Positions 1 through 12,344 are shown, counted from the first letter of the stretch. The stretch: DNA of 64,000 nt from Malania oleifera (GCF_029873635.1 NC_080420.1:123574719-123638718), one strand, 5' to 3'. Notes: a model not told the origin generated them from the sequence alone. Translations and numbers: made by a program.

Positions 1-119
1 AATAATAAAAATAATAATAATAATAATAATAATAATAAAGTGATATTTAAAAATAATAATAATAATAATAATAATAAGGTAATAAAAAAATAATAGTAAT
101 AATAAAAATAAATAATAAA

Positions 120-184
<65 letters not shown>

Positions 185-247
185 GAAAGTATCAACACTA
201 ATAATATATAAGATAATAGTATTAATAATAGTAATAGTAAAAATAGC

Positions 248-289
<42 letters not shown>

Positions 290-364
290 GTAATAACAAA
301 ATAAATAAATAAATAATAATAATAATAATGATAATAAAGATACTAAAAATAATAATGATAACTA

Positions 365-398
<34 letters not shown>

Positions 399-480
399 TA
401 CCAAAAATAATAATAGTAAAGTAATAATAATAATAATAATGAAAATAATAAGAGGGGACCCTTTGTTCTATTTGGTTAGG
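1..480. repeat. (AAT)n-rich microsatellite tract
   Basis: Almost pure AAT/AATA repeats with occasional interruptions. No coding content: the reading frames across it are only homopolymer-like Y/I/L strings. It ends where the truncated LTR of the SIRE-like element begins (about 499), so the missing first part of that LTR has been lost or replaced here. Confidence 0.95.
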
Positions 481-498
481 GCAAAAATAGGGTGTCTA

Positions 499-1567
499 CA
501 ATATTGATATTTAATTATTGAAGTACATAGTAATTGAATTTGTACTAATCTGCTCTTTGTGAGAGTATCATTATACGCAGCTATTTCTTCTTGTTTCTTG
601 ACGATTCCAGGTTGTTGGATCATTGACCAAGCATGGAGTATCGCTTGGAGAGGTGTAGTTCTAACCTATTGAAGGAGTGACCGAGTGTGGGGTATCACTT
701 GGAGAGGCATTGCTCTAGCCTATTTAAGGAGTGTTTAAGCGTGGGGTATTGCTTGTAAAAGGTTTGTTCCACCCAAAAAGGAACGGCATAGTGGAATCCT
801 TTGGTGGTATTGGCCAAAGGCGACGACGAAGGCTAGGGATAAGCCGAACCTCGTAAAAACTCTTGTCTCTCTCTCTTTCCCTTACACTTTAAATTCTAGC
901 ATACTTATAAACTGCGTGGATGTTTTAAATTTCATGATCATAAATACTACGTAATTTGGAAATTAAATAAACAGAAGTTTAATTTGTTTTTGTGATTGCG
1001 GAAACCGAAAGGGAGTACGTTGGTTAATCAATAATTTGTAGAAACCATAAGGAAGTACGTTAATTGATTAACACCCAAAGACTCTTTAACTAAAAGTTTA
1101 TTTAAAGTCTAAGCTTTTGGAAAGAGTGTTGGATTTTAAATTGTGCATCATATTGAGAAAGTAAATTCATTAATACAAGGATTGAATCAAATTCATATAT
1201 ACAAGATTGCAAACAAACAAATACTTTGAATTCTTGTAAAAGATGAAAATTGTCATAGAGTTGCATAGTATATCTTGTTTTGATCATTTTGGTTAAATTG
1301 AATTGTTGGAAGAATATCTGAAAATCTACAAAGTATTCAAGTTACCTTACTTACACTTAATTATACAGGTTTATAACTTAATTAATTTTTCACTGAACTT
1401 ATAAACCAATTTTTTTATGTTGTGTAAAGTATTGGTTTGTGGTTTGAATAATTAATTAAGCCTTGTTGGGTATTAGCGGAATTAATAAGAGGTCAACGAA
1501 TTCATAAAAAGAATTAAAATAAATTTTAATAATCCAATTCACCCCCCATCTTGGGACAACTCCTTAA
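499..1567 (+). repeat. Truncated 5' LTR of SIRE-like Copia element
   Basis: This stretch aligns base by base, with scattered substitutions, to 7848-8921, the second half of the 3' LTR of the same element. The first ~1.2 kb of the LTR (6647-7847 in the 3' copy) is missing, including its TATA box. The right end is approximate. It is followed by a primer-binding-like TGGTATCAAAGAG at 1576, the usual initiator-Met tRNA type in plant Copia elements. Confidence 0.85.
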
Positions 1568-2980
1568 CTTTTAATTGGTATCAAAGAGAGGTTATATAAA
1601 GATCTAGATGGCACACCTAGGAGTAGCTCCCTTTGGAGAGGGTCAATCCTCAACTAGGTCTCTCATCTTTTGTGGTTTAAATTACACATTTTAGAAACAA
1701 CACATGAGAATCTATCTTCAAAAAATGGATTGGAAGACTTGGAAGGTTGTCACACATAGTGACTTAATTCCTACAAAACTTGTAGATGGTAAAGAAGTAC
1801 CTAAAGAAGAAAAAAAATGGACCGACACAGACCATATAATGTTACAAGTAAATTCAAGTGCTATGAATGCATTATGTTGTGCCCTTGATATAAATGAATT
1901 CAATAGGGTCATGGCATGTAAATCAGCCAAAGAAATATGAGAAAAATTAGAAGTATATGAAGGCACTATTGATGTAAGAGATAATAAGATCAATATGCTC
2001 ACTAGTAAGTATGAAGCTTTCAAAATGAACCCGGATGAAACCATCACTAATATGTACACTAGGTTCACACACATAATAAACTCCCTAAATACCTTAGAAA
2101 AAACATACTCCACCTATGAGATGATTCAGAAAATCTTTAGAGGACTTCCTCCAATATGGGAACCAAAAGCCACGACTATAACAAAAGGAAGAAATCTCAA
2201 AAACACCTCACTAGATGAACTCATAGGATCCCTTCTCACATATGAGATGTCTATGAATGAAAGAAGTGGTAAATCTAAAGCTCAAGAATCTATAGCCTTT
2301 GAAGCATCAAAGGAAAACTCTAGTGATGAAGATGAAGAAGATGAACTAGCCTTCATATCTAAGGAACTTGTAAGAATACTAAGAAGGAAGAATAAATTCA
2401 AAAGAAAAATCCAAAACTCAAGTTCAAGTGAGGAAGAAACTAAGAAGAAAGAAACAAAGAAAGAACTACCTACATGCTATAATTGCAAGAAAGTTCGACA
2501 CTTAAAACCGGATTGTCCAAAACTTAAGAAAGATTCTAAAAAGAAAAAGAAAAAGGTAATGAAAGCCACTACTTGGGACAATATGAGTACAAATAGTTCC
2601 AATAACGAATCAAGTGACCAAGAGGTTGCTTATACTTACTATATGGGTTGGGATGATGAGGAAAACTCCTCATCCAAATCAATTAATGCATCTTGCAGTG
2701 AGTCATCTAATGATTCTGATGATGAAAGTATGCCTTCTTATGAAGAACTTCAAAATGAATTATTCAAGGTGCATAAGAACTTAGTTAATGTGACTAAAAG
2801 ATACACATCATTGAAAAACAAGAATGAAGGTGTAATGAAATAATTAGAATCTTTAAAACTTGCTGAAAGAGAAAAGGATTCAAAAATTAATAAACTAGAA
2901 AGCAAGAATGAAAAGGTGATAAAAGAACTAGAAGTTCTAAAGTCCAAAACTTCCATAAATAATGAAAAAAGACTTATATA

Positions 2981-4817
2981 TGTCACGCCCCGAACCCGGA
3001 AATGGGACCCAGGGGTGAAAATGTAATCTAACATGTCCCTGTATCCAATAAAACATCCAAAGATACAGTACAAAAGATGAGGGTCCGATCCCGTGGGGTT
3101 TTCAGGCACCCTATACACATCCAAACACAACAGAATATACGCAGCGGAAAAAAGGTCATTCTATACATAAATGGTACCATACCAGAGTTTATACAAGGAC
3201 AGAATCAAGATTCCATCAAATAACGTACAAACGGGTGCCTAACATATCTCAAAATGACAACCCACAAAAACACAAGTCCTAGCCCTTACCCAAGCGCTAC
3301 CTGCAGTACACCGGCCACTACGCTTCCGACACAAGGACGCTAGTTCTGATTACTCAACTGACCTGAAAAATATGGACGTACAATAGGGGTGAGACACCTC
3401 TCAGTAAAGAAGAATATAGGTTATATCGGTGTGTGGCATTTGAGTGTTATCATGATGCAACATACACGCAATTAAATGCAGTTCCAGTACTATTTTCACA
3501 ATAGTGCATACATGCATACACACGTGATCAAGCAATCTCGGAGCCGTCACACCCTTTGGCTTGAAGCCAGCCCACGATATACGGCATTGGCCAACAGCTA
3601 ACCCACGAAACATGGCGCCACCGGCATATGGCTAGTCCCAGACTCCCATGGCATCGTACCGACACTAACTGGTGGATCCACACCCTTTGGTGATCAGCCG
3701 GTAAGGCTCACACCCTTGGATATAGAGCCGGACACTCTTACCAAACATGGCCAGCGATTTCATATGCCCTCGGATATAAAGCCGGACACTCTCAGTACCT
3801 GAAACAAATTCGGAACTGCGTTCTTACTCGCATTTCAACCAATCACAACATAAACATGCATGCTCATATAACCAAACAAACCACACCCATTTGATAATCT
3901 AAAATCATAGTTTTCCAAACACATACAATTTAAACAAGTCAAGGCACGGTCATCCCTATAACACAGTATAAATCAACATATACATTCGATTTTCAACAAA
4001 ACCAGGGACGCAGCTCGTCGCCCCCTTTTCCCAAAACTGTAATCATGAAAAATCCATAGTTTTCCTTGTTAGATCCCCCCAAATGAGAAGCCAAAACACA
4101 CAAAGGACCGTGAACCACAGTTCTACAGAGTTCGATTTCGAAAATAACCGATATAAACACAATTCCCCTTACCTTTCCCTCAAATGACAAATCCCGAACT
4201 CTAAGGCCCCTCAACAGCGAACCGAGTTCCAAAACCTACAAATCCCAGTATAGAAAATACTCACAAAATTGTTCTTTACAAAACTGTCAGATCAGAATTG
4301 AAAACTGAGTCTTACCTCGATTTTAAGTCGAAACCTAAAAATCTTCTAAATGGGATTCCAATCTGTAGATTTTGTAGAGAATCCTTCCATGATCATCATG
4401 GTAACTTCGGAACAACGATTCCAGCGACGAACGGCAAAAAAATCTAGAGAGAGAGAGTAGGATGAGTTTTAGAGAGAGAGAGAGAGAGAATTTTTAGATA
4501 ACTTAGCTTGGAAGCAACTAAATTGGATATTTATAGCCCTTTAACTCGGCCGCCCTCGTCAACGAATGGCGACCTCGTCGACGAGCCCCTGTAGTCACTT
4601 CGTCGATGAGACGGTGACCTCGTCGACGAGTCTGAGATCTCCGATTTCTCGAAATCTCTCGGCTTCTCCTCGTCAATGAGCCTCTGAACTTCGTTGACGA
4701 GCGGAACAAAGCCTTTGTCGATGAAATTTGGCTTCGTCGACGAAGCCTGCTCAAATTCCAAAATTTTACCCTTCTCTTTATTATTTAAACCTACATATCA
4801 CAGTTCGGGTTCTTACA
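2981..4817 (-). mobile_element. Solo LTR, TCGTCGACGA family, copy 1
   Basis: A 1,837-bp insertion with TG...CA ends (plus-strand TGTCACGCC ... TTCTTACA), flanked by a perfect 5-bp target duplication ATATA (2976-2980, 4818-4822). Removing it and one ATATA rejoins the gag sequence. On the minus strand the order is short palindromes (4545-4745), TATA box CTATAAATAT (4528-4537), a CT-rich leader (4455-4490) and then a long R-U5. It has no coding potential and no internal region, so it fits a solo LTR left by LTR-LTR recombination. The parent superfamily is not visible. Confidence 0.8.
4545..4745. promoter_or_regulatory. Palindrome array TCGTCGACGA upstream of LTR TATA box
   Basis: About eight copies of the 10-bp palindrome TCGTCGACGA or one- to two-base variants (TCGTCAACGA, TCGTCGATGA, TCGTTGACGA) in 200 bp. 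At least three are perfect. They lie directly upstream of the minus-strand TATA at 4528-4537. The position recurs in four other copies of the family, which suggests a promoter or enhancer module. The function is inferred. Confidence 0.6.
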
Positions 4818-5287
4818 ATATATTTCTGAATTAGAAAATAAAATCAGCAAGATGCCTCTATACCAAGTAAAACTACAAGAAAAGGGCAAAAATGTACAAA
4901 ATTCAGAAATTTATGATCTTAAAAGACAAATTGAAGATCAAGCTAAAATAATCTACAACTTCACAAGAGGAAAAGAGAAATTTGATAGAATAATTGGTAC
5001 ACAAAGAATGTCTTTAAAATAAAGAGGGCATAGGGTTCAATAGAGTGGAAAATACAAGGAAAAAGAACCTCTATATGGGGTACTTTACAAAAGCATCCAA
5101 AAACTATGCTAGCGCCTTTTCTAATGTCTATACTCACACTATATGTTACCTATGTAAAAAGAAAGGACATATAAAGTTTGAATGTCCATTAAAGAGAAAG
5201 GATGTGAAATTTAAACAAATTTGGAGAATTAAAGAAACATCTCTTATTAAACCATCCGGACCCAAGAAAGTATGGGTACCAAGATAA

Positions 5288-6632
5288 AAGACTAGTTCAT
5301 AAACAAATGACTCCATGGATTAAGTCATTCCTCTTTGAAATTAAGAAAACTACTTAATCCAAATCAAAGATATTAAACTAGTTGAAATAAAAAAATCTCA
5401 AAGAAAAGTTTAAAAGCTCATTGACAATTATATCATTGAAACAAATACAAACAAAATGGCATTGTTGGCCAAAATCACAGGATAATTTGTACAAGGCTTA
5501 ACTTTCTAAGATTTGGAAAAGCAATATGAAATGAAATCAAAAGAAAGAAAATCTGAAACAAAATTGAGCTTATTGCATGAAAACTTTGATTAAAAACAGA
5601 TATTTAAGAATGAGAAATACTTAAGAAACATGAGAAACAACTTGAGCACAATGCACAAATAATTAATAATATGCTCCATGCTTATATACTGATATGCTAC
5701 ATGTTGAATGTTGATATTCTGATATGCATATGTGATGAGATACTAATATGAACTATATGCTGATATGCTATGTCTATGCTAAAATGCTAATATATTTATA
5801 TTGTCAAAGACATGATATTGACTTGACTCATATTGAGAATTTATGGCTCACTATGCATTGCAAATTTGAGCATGAAATTATTAAGCATGGTTATAAAGCA
5901 TGAATCTTGGCATGATAAGATATTAGTATTAGTATTTATGAAATATATTGGTATCTATAAGTATGATAGTTGATACTTGAGCATGACAACATTTTTGTAT
6001 CCATAAGCATGTTATGACATAGATTATATTGAAATAATATTGGTACTATTCCTGGTATTGGTATCCATGAGCACTTAACATGAAAATAAATTTTTTTTAA
6101 GTATGGCTTGATAAATTTAAAAACACAATTGGTATCTTTATGAATACATGGTTTTCAATTATTATTACAAATGAAAATATGAATTTATTGAATATGAGAT
6201 ACATTTCATCCAAGGGGAGTTAAACTTGTTAAATAATGTTATTACAATAGAAATCATTGAAAAATATGATATAAAATCTTGTGTATTTTCTCATGCTACT
6301 TTGGATCTTGTTGTCTACCTTTTATGCATGATGAATGCAAACTTTTGATTACGGGTGCTCAATGCCTTAATATTTATATTTTTTTGATATCTTACTATTT
6401 TTTATTGATGTCAAAAGAGGGAGAAATTTTGGGTAAAAATTGAGTATGATACTGCATACTTAAGATGATATATTGGTATCTTGATCTTGAATGATATGAT
6501 TATTGATAAATGAGCATGATATTAAAATTGAACATGATCTTAATGTTACAAATATTGCTAAGATTGATGTTTATTGTAAGGGAGAACCTTTTTAAGGTTT
6601 ACTCAATTTTTTACTCCTTATTTATTATCATC
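5288..6632. other. Non-coding interior of pol-less Copia element
   Basis: AT-rich sequence between the gag tail and the polypurine tract. It has many loose repeats of ATGCTGATATGCTA / TTGGTATC / GAGCATGATA type (5660-6560) and no reading frame resembling protease, integrase, RT or RNase H. A second purine run with GAGGGAGAAA sits near 6415-6425. It looks like the 3' untranslated region of the element joined to gag after loss of pol. Confidence 0.6.
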
Positions 6633-6646
6633 AAAAAGGGGGAGAT

Positions 6647-8921
6647 TGTTGGCCTTACAAGGCTTAAAATCTTGTTTTGATGATAACAAATAAGATGAAC
6701 TTAACATATTTGGTTAAGTGATAATATTCCAGGACTCAAGTATGTGAATACAAAGTCAAATGCTCACAAGGATCATTCAAAGCTCATACTTCAAATAAAG
6801 ATGAACAAATAAAAATGCTTAAAGAGTCAAAGCATGGATTCAAAGATGATTCAAAGCTTGAAGATCATAAGAGAATGGATGTTAAAGAAGACTTTCTAAA
6901 AGCTTAAAGTATTTTAAATCTTGAAGACAAGATAGAGCCAAAGAAAGACAAAGCAAGAGAACCTAAAGAAAAACATGTAGACTTAAGAGTTTAAAATGTC
7001 AAAAGTCATAAGAAGTTTTTATGTAAGTACTTCGTATTTAAATATCTCTTGAAATATATTTGAAACTCTTCTAGGGTTAATTATGGACTTAGAGACCTTA
7101 TTTCAAAATTCGGAAAATATATTATAAGAAATCAAAGTAAGAGAGCACAAATGATTTTGAAAACTAAAATAAAAATTCTAAAGTTGGTCTGCCCAAACGA
7201 CTGAGGTGTATCCTTAGAAGTCTGAAGATTCACCCTCAGACGACTGAAGTTTTACTTTAGACGTTTTGAAGAATTTCTTCAAAATACTGAAGAATTAGTT
7301 CAGTCAACTGAAAATTTATTTGTTGAAACACAGAACAGTTAGAACACCCTCAAAAGACCAAACCCTCAGTTTAGTCATCTGAGCTAGGACTTCAGAAGAC
7401 TGAACCTGAAGTTCAGTTGTCTGACCCTGTGTATAGACTATATTTTTTAATGCTTTAAGGAATATCAGACGACTGAACCCGATAGTTCAGTCGTTTGAAC
7501 ACTGTTATTGGTTAGAAAATTTAAATGTTTTAAATTTCAAATAAAGGTTTCTTGAGCCCCAAAATTAATGAAAACTTGGAAGATACTCTGAGTAAACTTG
7601 GGCAACACAAAATCACTTTTAAAAGCCTATAAATACATGATTTTACAAATCAAAATACACCAAGAACAAAAGAATTGAAAAATCTATTTGTTAACTGAAA
7701 GCTCTTGCTGCTCTCTCTTACTCAAATATTTACTCAACTAATGTGCTGAATTTCTGAAGTACTGGTCATCCCACTACTAAGTTCTGAGTTGCTAATTCTC
7801 ATCTAGCAAGAACTTGGTGAATTCTTCTCTTGAGCTTCAATTGTATTTCATATTGATATTTAATTATTGAAGTACATAGTGATTGAATTTGTACTAATCT
7901 GCTCTTTGTAAGAGTATCATTGTACGCAACTATGTCTTCTTGTTTCTTGATGATTCCAGGTTATTAGATCGTTGACCGAGCGTGGGGTATCGTTTGGAGA
8001 GGTGTAGCTCTAGCCTATTGAAGAAGTGACCGAGTGTGGGGTATCACTTGGAGAGGCTTTGCTCTAGCCTACTTAAGGAGTGTTTGAGCGTGGGGTATCA
8101 CTTGTAAAAGGTTTGTTTCGCCCGGAAAGGAACTACATAGTGGAATCCTTTGGTGGTATTGGCCAAAGACGAGAAAGTAGGCTGAGGATAAGCAGAATCT
8201 TGTAAAAACTCTTGTCTCTCTCTCTTTCCCTTACTCTTTAAATTCCAGCATACTTATAAACTGCGTGGATGTTTTAAATTTCATGATCATAAATACTACG
8301 TAGTTTGGAAATTAAATAAACAGAAGTTTAATTTGTTTTTGGGATTGTGGAAACCGAGAGGGAGTACGTTTGTTGATCAATAATTTGCGGAAACCATAAG
8401 AAAGTATGTTGATTGATAAACACCCAAAGACTCTTTAACTAAAAGTTTATTTAAAGTCTAAGATTTTGGAAAAAGTGTTGAATTTTAAATTGTGCATCAT
8501 ATTGAGAAACAAATTCATAAATACAAGGATTGAATCAAATTCATATACACAGGTATGCAAACAAACAAATACTTTGAATTCTTATAAAAGCTGAGAATTG
8601 TCATAGAGTTGCATAGTATATCTTGTTTTGATCATTTTGATTAAACTGAATTATTGGAAGAATATCTGAAAATCAACAAAGTATTCAAGTTACCTTACTT
8701 ACACTTAATTTTAAAGGTTTATAACTTAATTAATTTTCCACTAAACTTATAAACCAATTTTGTTTATGTTGTGTTAAGTATTGGTTTGTGATTTTAATAA
8801 TTAATTAAGCCTTTCTGGGTATTAGCAGAATTAATAAGAGATCAAAGAATTCATAAAAAGAATTGAAATAAATTTTAATAATCCAATTCACCCCCCCCCC
8901 CCTTTGGGACAATTCCTTAAT
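6647..8921 (+). repeat. 3' LTR of SIRE-like Copia element
   Basis: It starts TGTTGGCC right after the polypurine tract AAAAAGGGGGAGAT. TATA box CTATAAATA at 7627-7635. The U3 at 7190-7500 holds many CAGACGACTGA / TCAGTCGTCTGA-like words. The R-U5 part matches the truncated 5' LTR at 499-1567. It ends near 8921 after a C-run (8889-8901) and TTGGGACAA. The right end is approximate because the terminal CA has decayed. Confidence 0.85.
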
Positions 8922-9026
8922 TTTCAAAAATTATATTAAAGTGGCATTTGAAAATACATATTCTAAGATTTTGATTTGAATTGTGTACATTTGACCAAAT
9001 TTTATTCAATTTTTCATAAACTAAGC

Positions 9027-9093
<67 letters not shown>

Positions 9094-9278
9094 TATGTTA
9101 CATAAGGGATATATTATGAATTTTATGCATGTATTTGATTTTATGCATGTATTTAGTTTAATATGTATATTTTTATTCATATACAAGCATTCAATATTAT
9201 AAATCAAAATCAATTTAAGCTTAAAGAAACTCGAAACCGATTTGAGCTTGTGATCAAAGAATTATTAAAAGAAGTATC
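8922..9278. repeat. Intergenic DNA with (ATT)n microsatellite
   Basis: About 21 uninterrupted ATT units at 9030-9093 in otherwise AT-rich sequence. The minus-strand frame across it is only poly-Asn. No gene seen. Confidence 0.85.
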
Positions 9279-10791
9279 TGTCGGCTTTTTTAGGTTTTAT
9301 CCCATTTTGATAATGACAAATCAAGGCATCTAATTGTGATACTGAATATGTTTACAGGAATTAAGGTATTAAGCATAATAACATATGCAAATTGGAAAGC
9401 CATGAAGCGTTTAAAAACGATAATATCCAGCTATGAATATGGAGCATATTAAGACCGAGCTTGAAGACTATGAAGGTATTTATGGAGCTTATGAAGTCCA
9501 AACTTGAAGAATTTAAAGAACTTATTTCATGTGTTTTGCAAATAGGACCTATGTAAGAACACTATCATTGATTATATGAAGAAGCTCATAGGTGACCTTA
9601 GTTAGACCTTAGGCACTCTATATTTCATTAAAAATTATTTCTAAAATGTGCAAAAATTATTTTAAAGTGTTAAAATCATTTTATAAATGTGTAAAAATTA
9701 TTTCAAAGTGTTAAAATCATTTTTAGAATGAAAAACCCCAAAAACAAGATTTTCCAAATCCTCTTCATTTTTCTTTCGCCGCATTGATGAGCAATTTTCT
9801 CGATCAATCACTTCTCATCTTCAAAAATGTTCAACACGAAAGTTGTGGCATTTTTTCTTCGTTTTCTTTTAATACCAATATCGTCCCATTTGAAGTTGTC
9901 TAGTAAAAGTTATGCAACAAATACTGAAAGGTGTTCGTGGATTAATTGCCCGAAAATTCAAGCGACTGGATTCTCAATCCGGGTGACCGAATCTCTGGAT
10001 AAAAGCATCATAACAGCCATAAAATGACTAATTTTCAAAATAATTAATTATTTTCAAAACCCAACAGTCATAAAACAGTTAGTAAATCATCTTGCCTATA
10101 AATACAAGGCTTTTAACTTGTTTTAGCAAGAAAAGGAAAGGGATATACATCTATTACAAACATCCAAAGTTTTTTAGCCTTATTTGAAAAATCTTTTCAA
10201 GCACTTTACAAATTCCTTGTTTATCTTTCAAGTGCTCACCTTCTAGATACTCATTGAGCTTCATTCATAATTTTTAAGAGTGTATTATCATTCTTATTGT
10301 ACTTATTCGCTCATTTAAGGAGCACTATTCATTCTACAACAACGATTTGGGTGTGAATCGTGCCAAGTAAGGGTATATTGCTTGAAGAGACATCTCCGCC
10401 TAGTAAGGAGGGATTGTAAAGGCATCTCCGCGTGATAAGAAAGGATTGTGAAGGCATCTCCATCTGGTGAAGGAGGGATTATAAAAGTGTCTCCGCCGAG
10501 TGAAGGAGAGAGGTGGTTCCGCCTATTAAAGGAGTGGATAGTGAAATTTTCAAATGATTTTCTTGAGGTAAGAACGTAAGCGGGTATAGCCGAACCTTGT
10601 AAAATCCGTGTGTTGTTCTCTCTTTCCCTATACTCTTTACTTTCCGCACTTTTACGATTATATATTGAGATTGTTTTTACATATTTAGAACACAAGCTTT
10701 AAACTGAATTTATATTTGTTTAAATATTTGATTAAAGTTTTTAAATACCCAATTCACCCCCTCCCCTCTTGGGACTACACCATTTCTAACG
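9279..10791 (+). mobile_element. Solo Copia-type LTR
   Basis: It begins TGTCGGC and ends about ...TTCTAACG after AATTCACCCCCTCCCCTCTTGGGA, the usual end of this kind of plant Copia LTR. TATA box CTATAAATA at 10096-10104. Flanking pentamers GTATC (9274-9278) and CTATC (10792-10796) differ by one base and are a plausible decayed target duplication. No internal region. Many GGAGGGATTGTAAAGGCATCTC-like units occur at 10385-10520. The ORFs at 9827-10027 and 10315-10695 are chance frames. Confidence 0.65.
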
Positions 10792-10796
10792 CTATC

Positions 10797-12167
10797 CATG
10801 CTTCGTAAACCAATTTAAGCCCAAAAAATTAAAGCAACTTAGCTCATGGCACGATGTTAAATTTTTTTCATTTTAAAAATAAAACACAAATCATGCATAT
10901 GAATAATTTGGAATGCACATATTTAAAACTGTGTTCACAATTTAATGAATAAATAAATAGTGTAACGGCTTCTCAAATATATCAATTAAGCACAAAGGCT
11001 AATAGTAACCAAATTAACAATTCATTGGAGATGAAAGTCAAAGTTGTTCCAACCTAATGCTTTTCATTATAAAAAATTCAATAAATATAAAATTTGTTCA
11101 AATAACGATCTATCCTAATTGACCCAAACCTGCCCGAACAACTCAAGCCCGAAAGACACAATTTGGGTCGATACCTTTATTGACTCAAATATGAAAGACA
11201 AATCCACTCGAACCAAAATGATCGATCCAGACCCAACCCAACCTAATATAAACAAAAAATGAGTGTTTACCCATTAATAAACCAGTTCTCCAAACTTGCC
11301 CAGGTCAGAAACTACGAGCTAACACCATGTGCCATCACCCAAAAAATTCATAGATAAAATTTACCGCGTTCAGTGCAAAAATTCAAATTCAAATTTTTCG
11401 AGTTGAGTTCAAGTGCTTGCATTTACTCGACTCAATTTGTACAAATTTGAAAGTTCAGCCGCAACATGAGAGAGAATCAAGAAATAAGAACCATAGAAAA
11501 ATATTTCTCTGAACTATATTCCAAGTGAATATTCTAAGTGCATAAGTGATTTCAGAAGAGCATCTAGAAAATACAAAATAAACAATCTAGGCCAACTACT
11601 TGAGAGGATTCAAGTTTAATCTTTCACACTAGTCTAACCAAACTTACTCAAACTTCTGTTATTTCCCTTTCTATCTTGTGTAATTATATATTTTATGCAT
11701 ATGTTCAACGTTGTAAACATTTTAGATCTTATCTCTAATCATCACATGCAACTTGATCAAGTTTTGCTCGAGTTCAACAATTATGAATTCAAATTGATGA
11801 TTCAAGCTTAAAATTTTCAAATTGAGTTTAATACTAATATCCAAATGAGGCAAACTCGACTGAATCAAACACACCCTATTAGGAAAAATAACATTTCATC
11901 AAACAATTTTTGCACAGCTACAATGATCTGTACACACAGCCCCCAATGTTTTTGGTTTCTTCACAACACCCACTTTCATACACAAGCAATCATCTCCCCA
12001 TCTACAAATAATAAACAAGAAAAAGAAACAGAAACAGAAAAGAAATGAAGGGAGTAAAAGGAAACAAATCTGTTTCTTCCCCACCGAACACCTCTGCTCT
12101 AGACCTCTGCTTAACTGCATGCAAACTCAAGAATTCAGAAGATCAAAAATAAAGCAAGAATGGCGCT
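10797..12167. other. RLK 3' flank and intergenic DNA
   Basis: AT-rich unique-looking sequence downstream of the minus-strand RLK stop codon; the part next to 12168 must hold the RLK 3' UTR. 11110-11260 has repeated ACCCAAC/ACCCGAA words like those in degenerate hAT-type MITEs. I see no convincing ORF; the frames at 11845-12120 are low-complexity. Confidence 0.5.
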
Positions 12168-12344
12168 TCAACTCTTAAATCTCTCAAATCCTCTACTCGA
12201 ATCAGTAGGTTGGTAATGACTGGTAGATCCTTCCGATCTCTGACCTCGAACAGCAATCGGGTTCTCACTCCTATCAGTGTCAGAATTATCTCTTTGGGAT
12301 TCAATCTCCATGCTACCTCCCTGAGTTCTTCGGTGCCTGCGATC
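12168..12344 (-). CDS. Last coding exon of the RLK, 7.2 kb from exon 6
   Basis: Minus-strand CTTTCCAG acceptor, then 58 codons and TGA (12168-12170). It begins [10 protein letters not shown] and contains [18 protein letters not shown], the basic/polar tail typical of this kinase family after PIPRE. Phase 0 matches the donor GAG|GTTAGC at 19563/19562. It is easy to miss because exon 6 also reads through to a stop three codons past its donor (19551). This exon is part of the RLK entry. Confidence 0.9.
   Translation of the reverse strand, partial: DRRHRRTQGGSMEIESQRDNSDTDRSENPIAVRGQRSEGSTSHYQPTDSSRGFERFKS

Larger units (their letters stand above)
1608..5287 (+). pseudogene. Copia gag (UBN2 and CCHC), broken and interrupted
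   Basis: Reading from ATG 1608 gives a SIRE-type gag start. It is broken by in-frame stops at 1692-1694 (TAG) and 1938-1940 (TGA), both where Trp is expected, and at 2841-2843 (TAA). The 1995-2843 block holds the gag body, an acidic Ser/Asp/Glu-rich linker and a zinc knuckle starting CYNCKK near 2477; this knuckle has Arg where the conserved Gly before His should be. A 1.8-kb solo LTR splits the frame at 2980/4818. The tail (5045-5287) is in another frame and has an intact knuckle (CYLCKKKGH) and a VWVPR ending. A normal element would continue into protease there; here pol is absent. Confidence 0.85.
499..8921 (+). mobile_element. SIRE/Maximus-like Ty1-copia remnant lacking pol
   Basis: Order seen: truncated 5' LTR, PBS (1576), gag (1608-5287, broken), ~1.3 kb of AT-rich non-coding sequence, a G-rich polypurine tract (6633-6646) and a complete 3' LTR (6647-8921). 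The UBN2-type gag with acidic/lysine-rich linkers and CCHC knuckles, the long LTR and the GGGGGAGA tract before TGTTGG fit the SIRE/Maximus lineage. I find no protease, integrase, RT or RNase H, so this copy could not move by itself. A solo LTR (2981-4817) is nested in gag. The lineage call is inferred from gag and LTR features, because there is no RT to place it. Confidence 0.8.

Noticed and set aside
222-404. 60-codon Tyr/Leu-rich minus-strand ORF
   Set aside because: A pure product of the (AAT)n microsatellite.
2981-4817. DNA transposon interpretation of the TCGTCGACGA family because ends are inverted repeats
   Set aside because: TG/CA termini, uniform 5-bp target duplications, a TATA box and CT-rich leader inside, and ~2 kb length fit a solo LTR better; not fully excluded.
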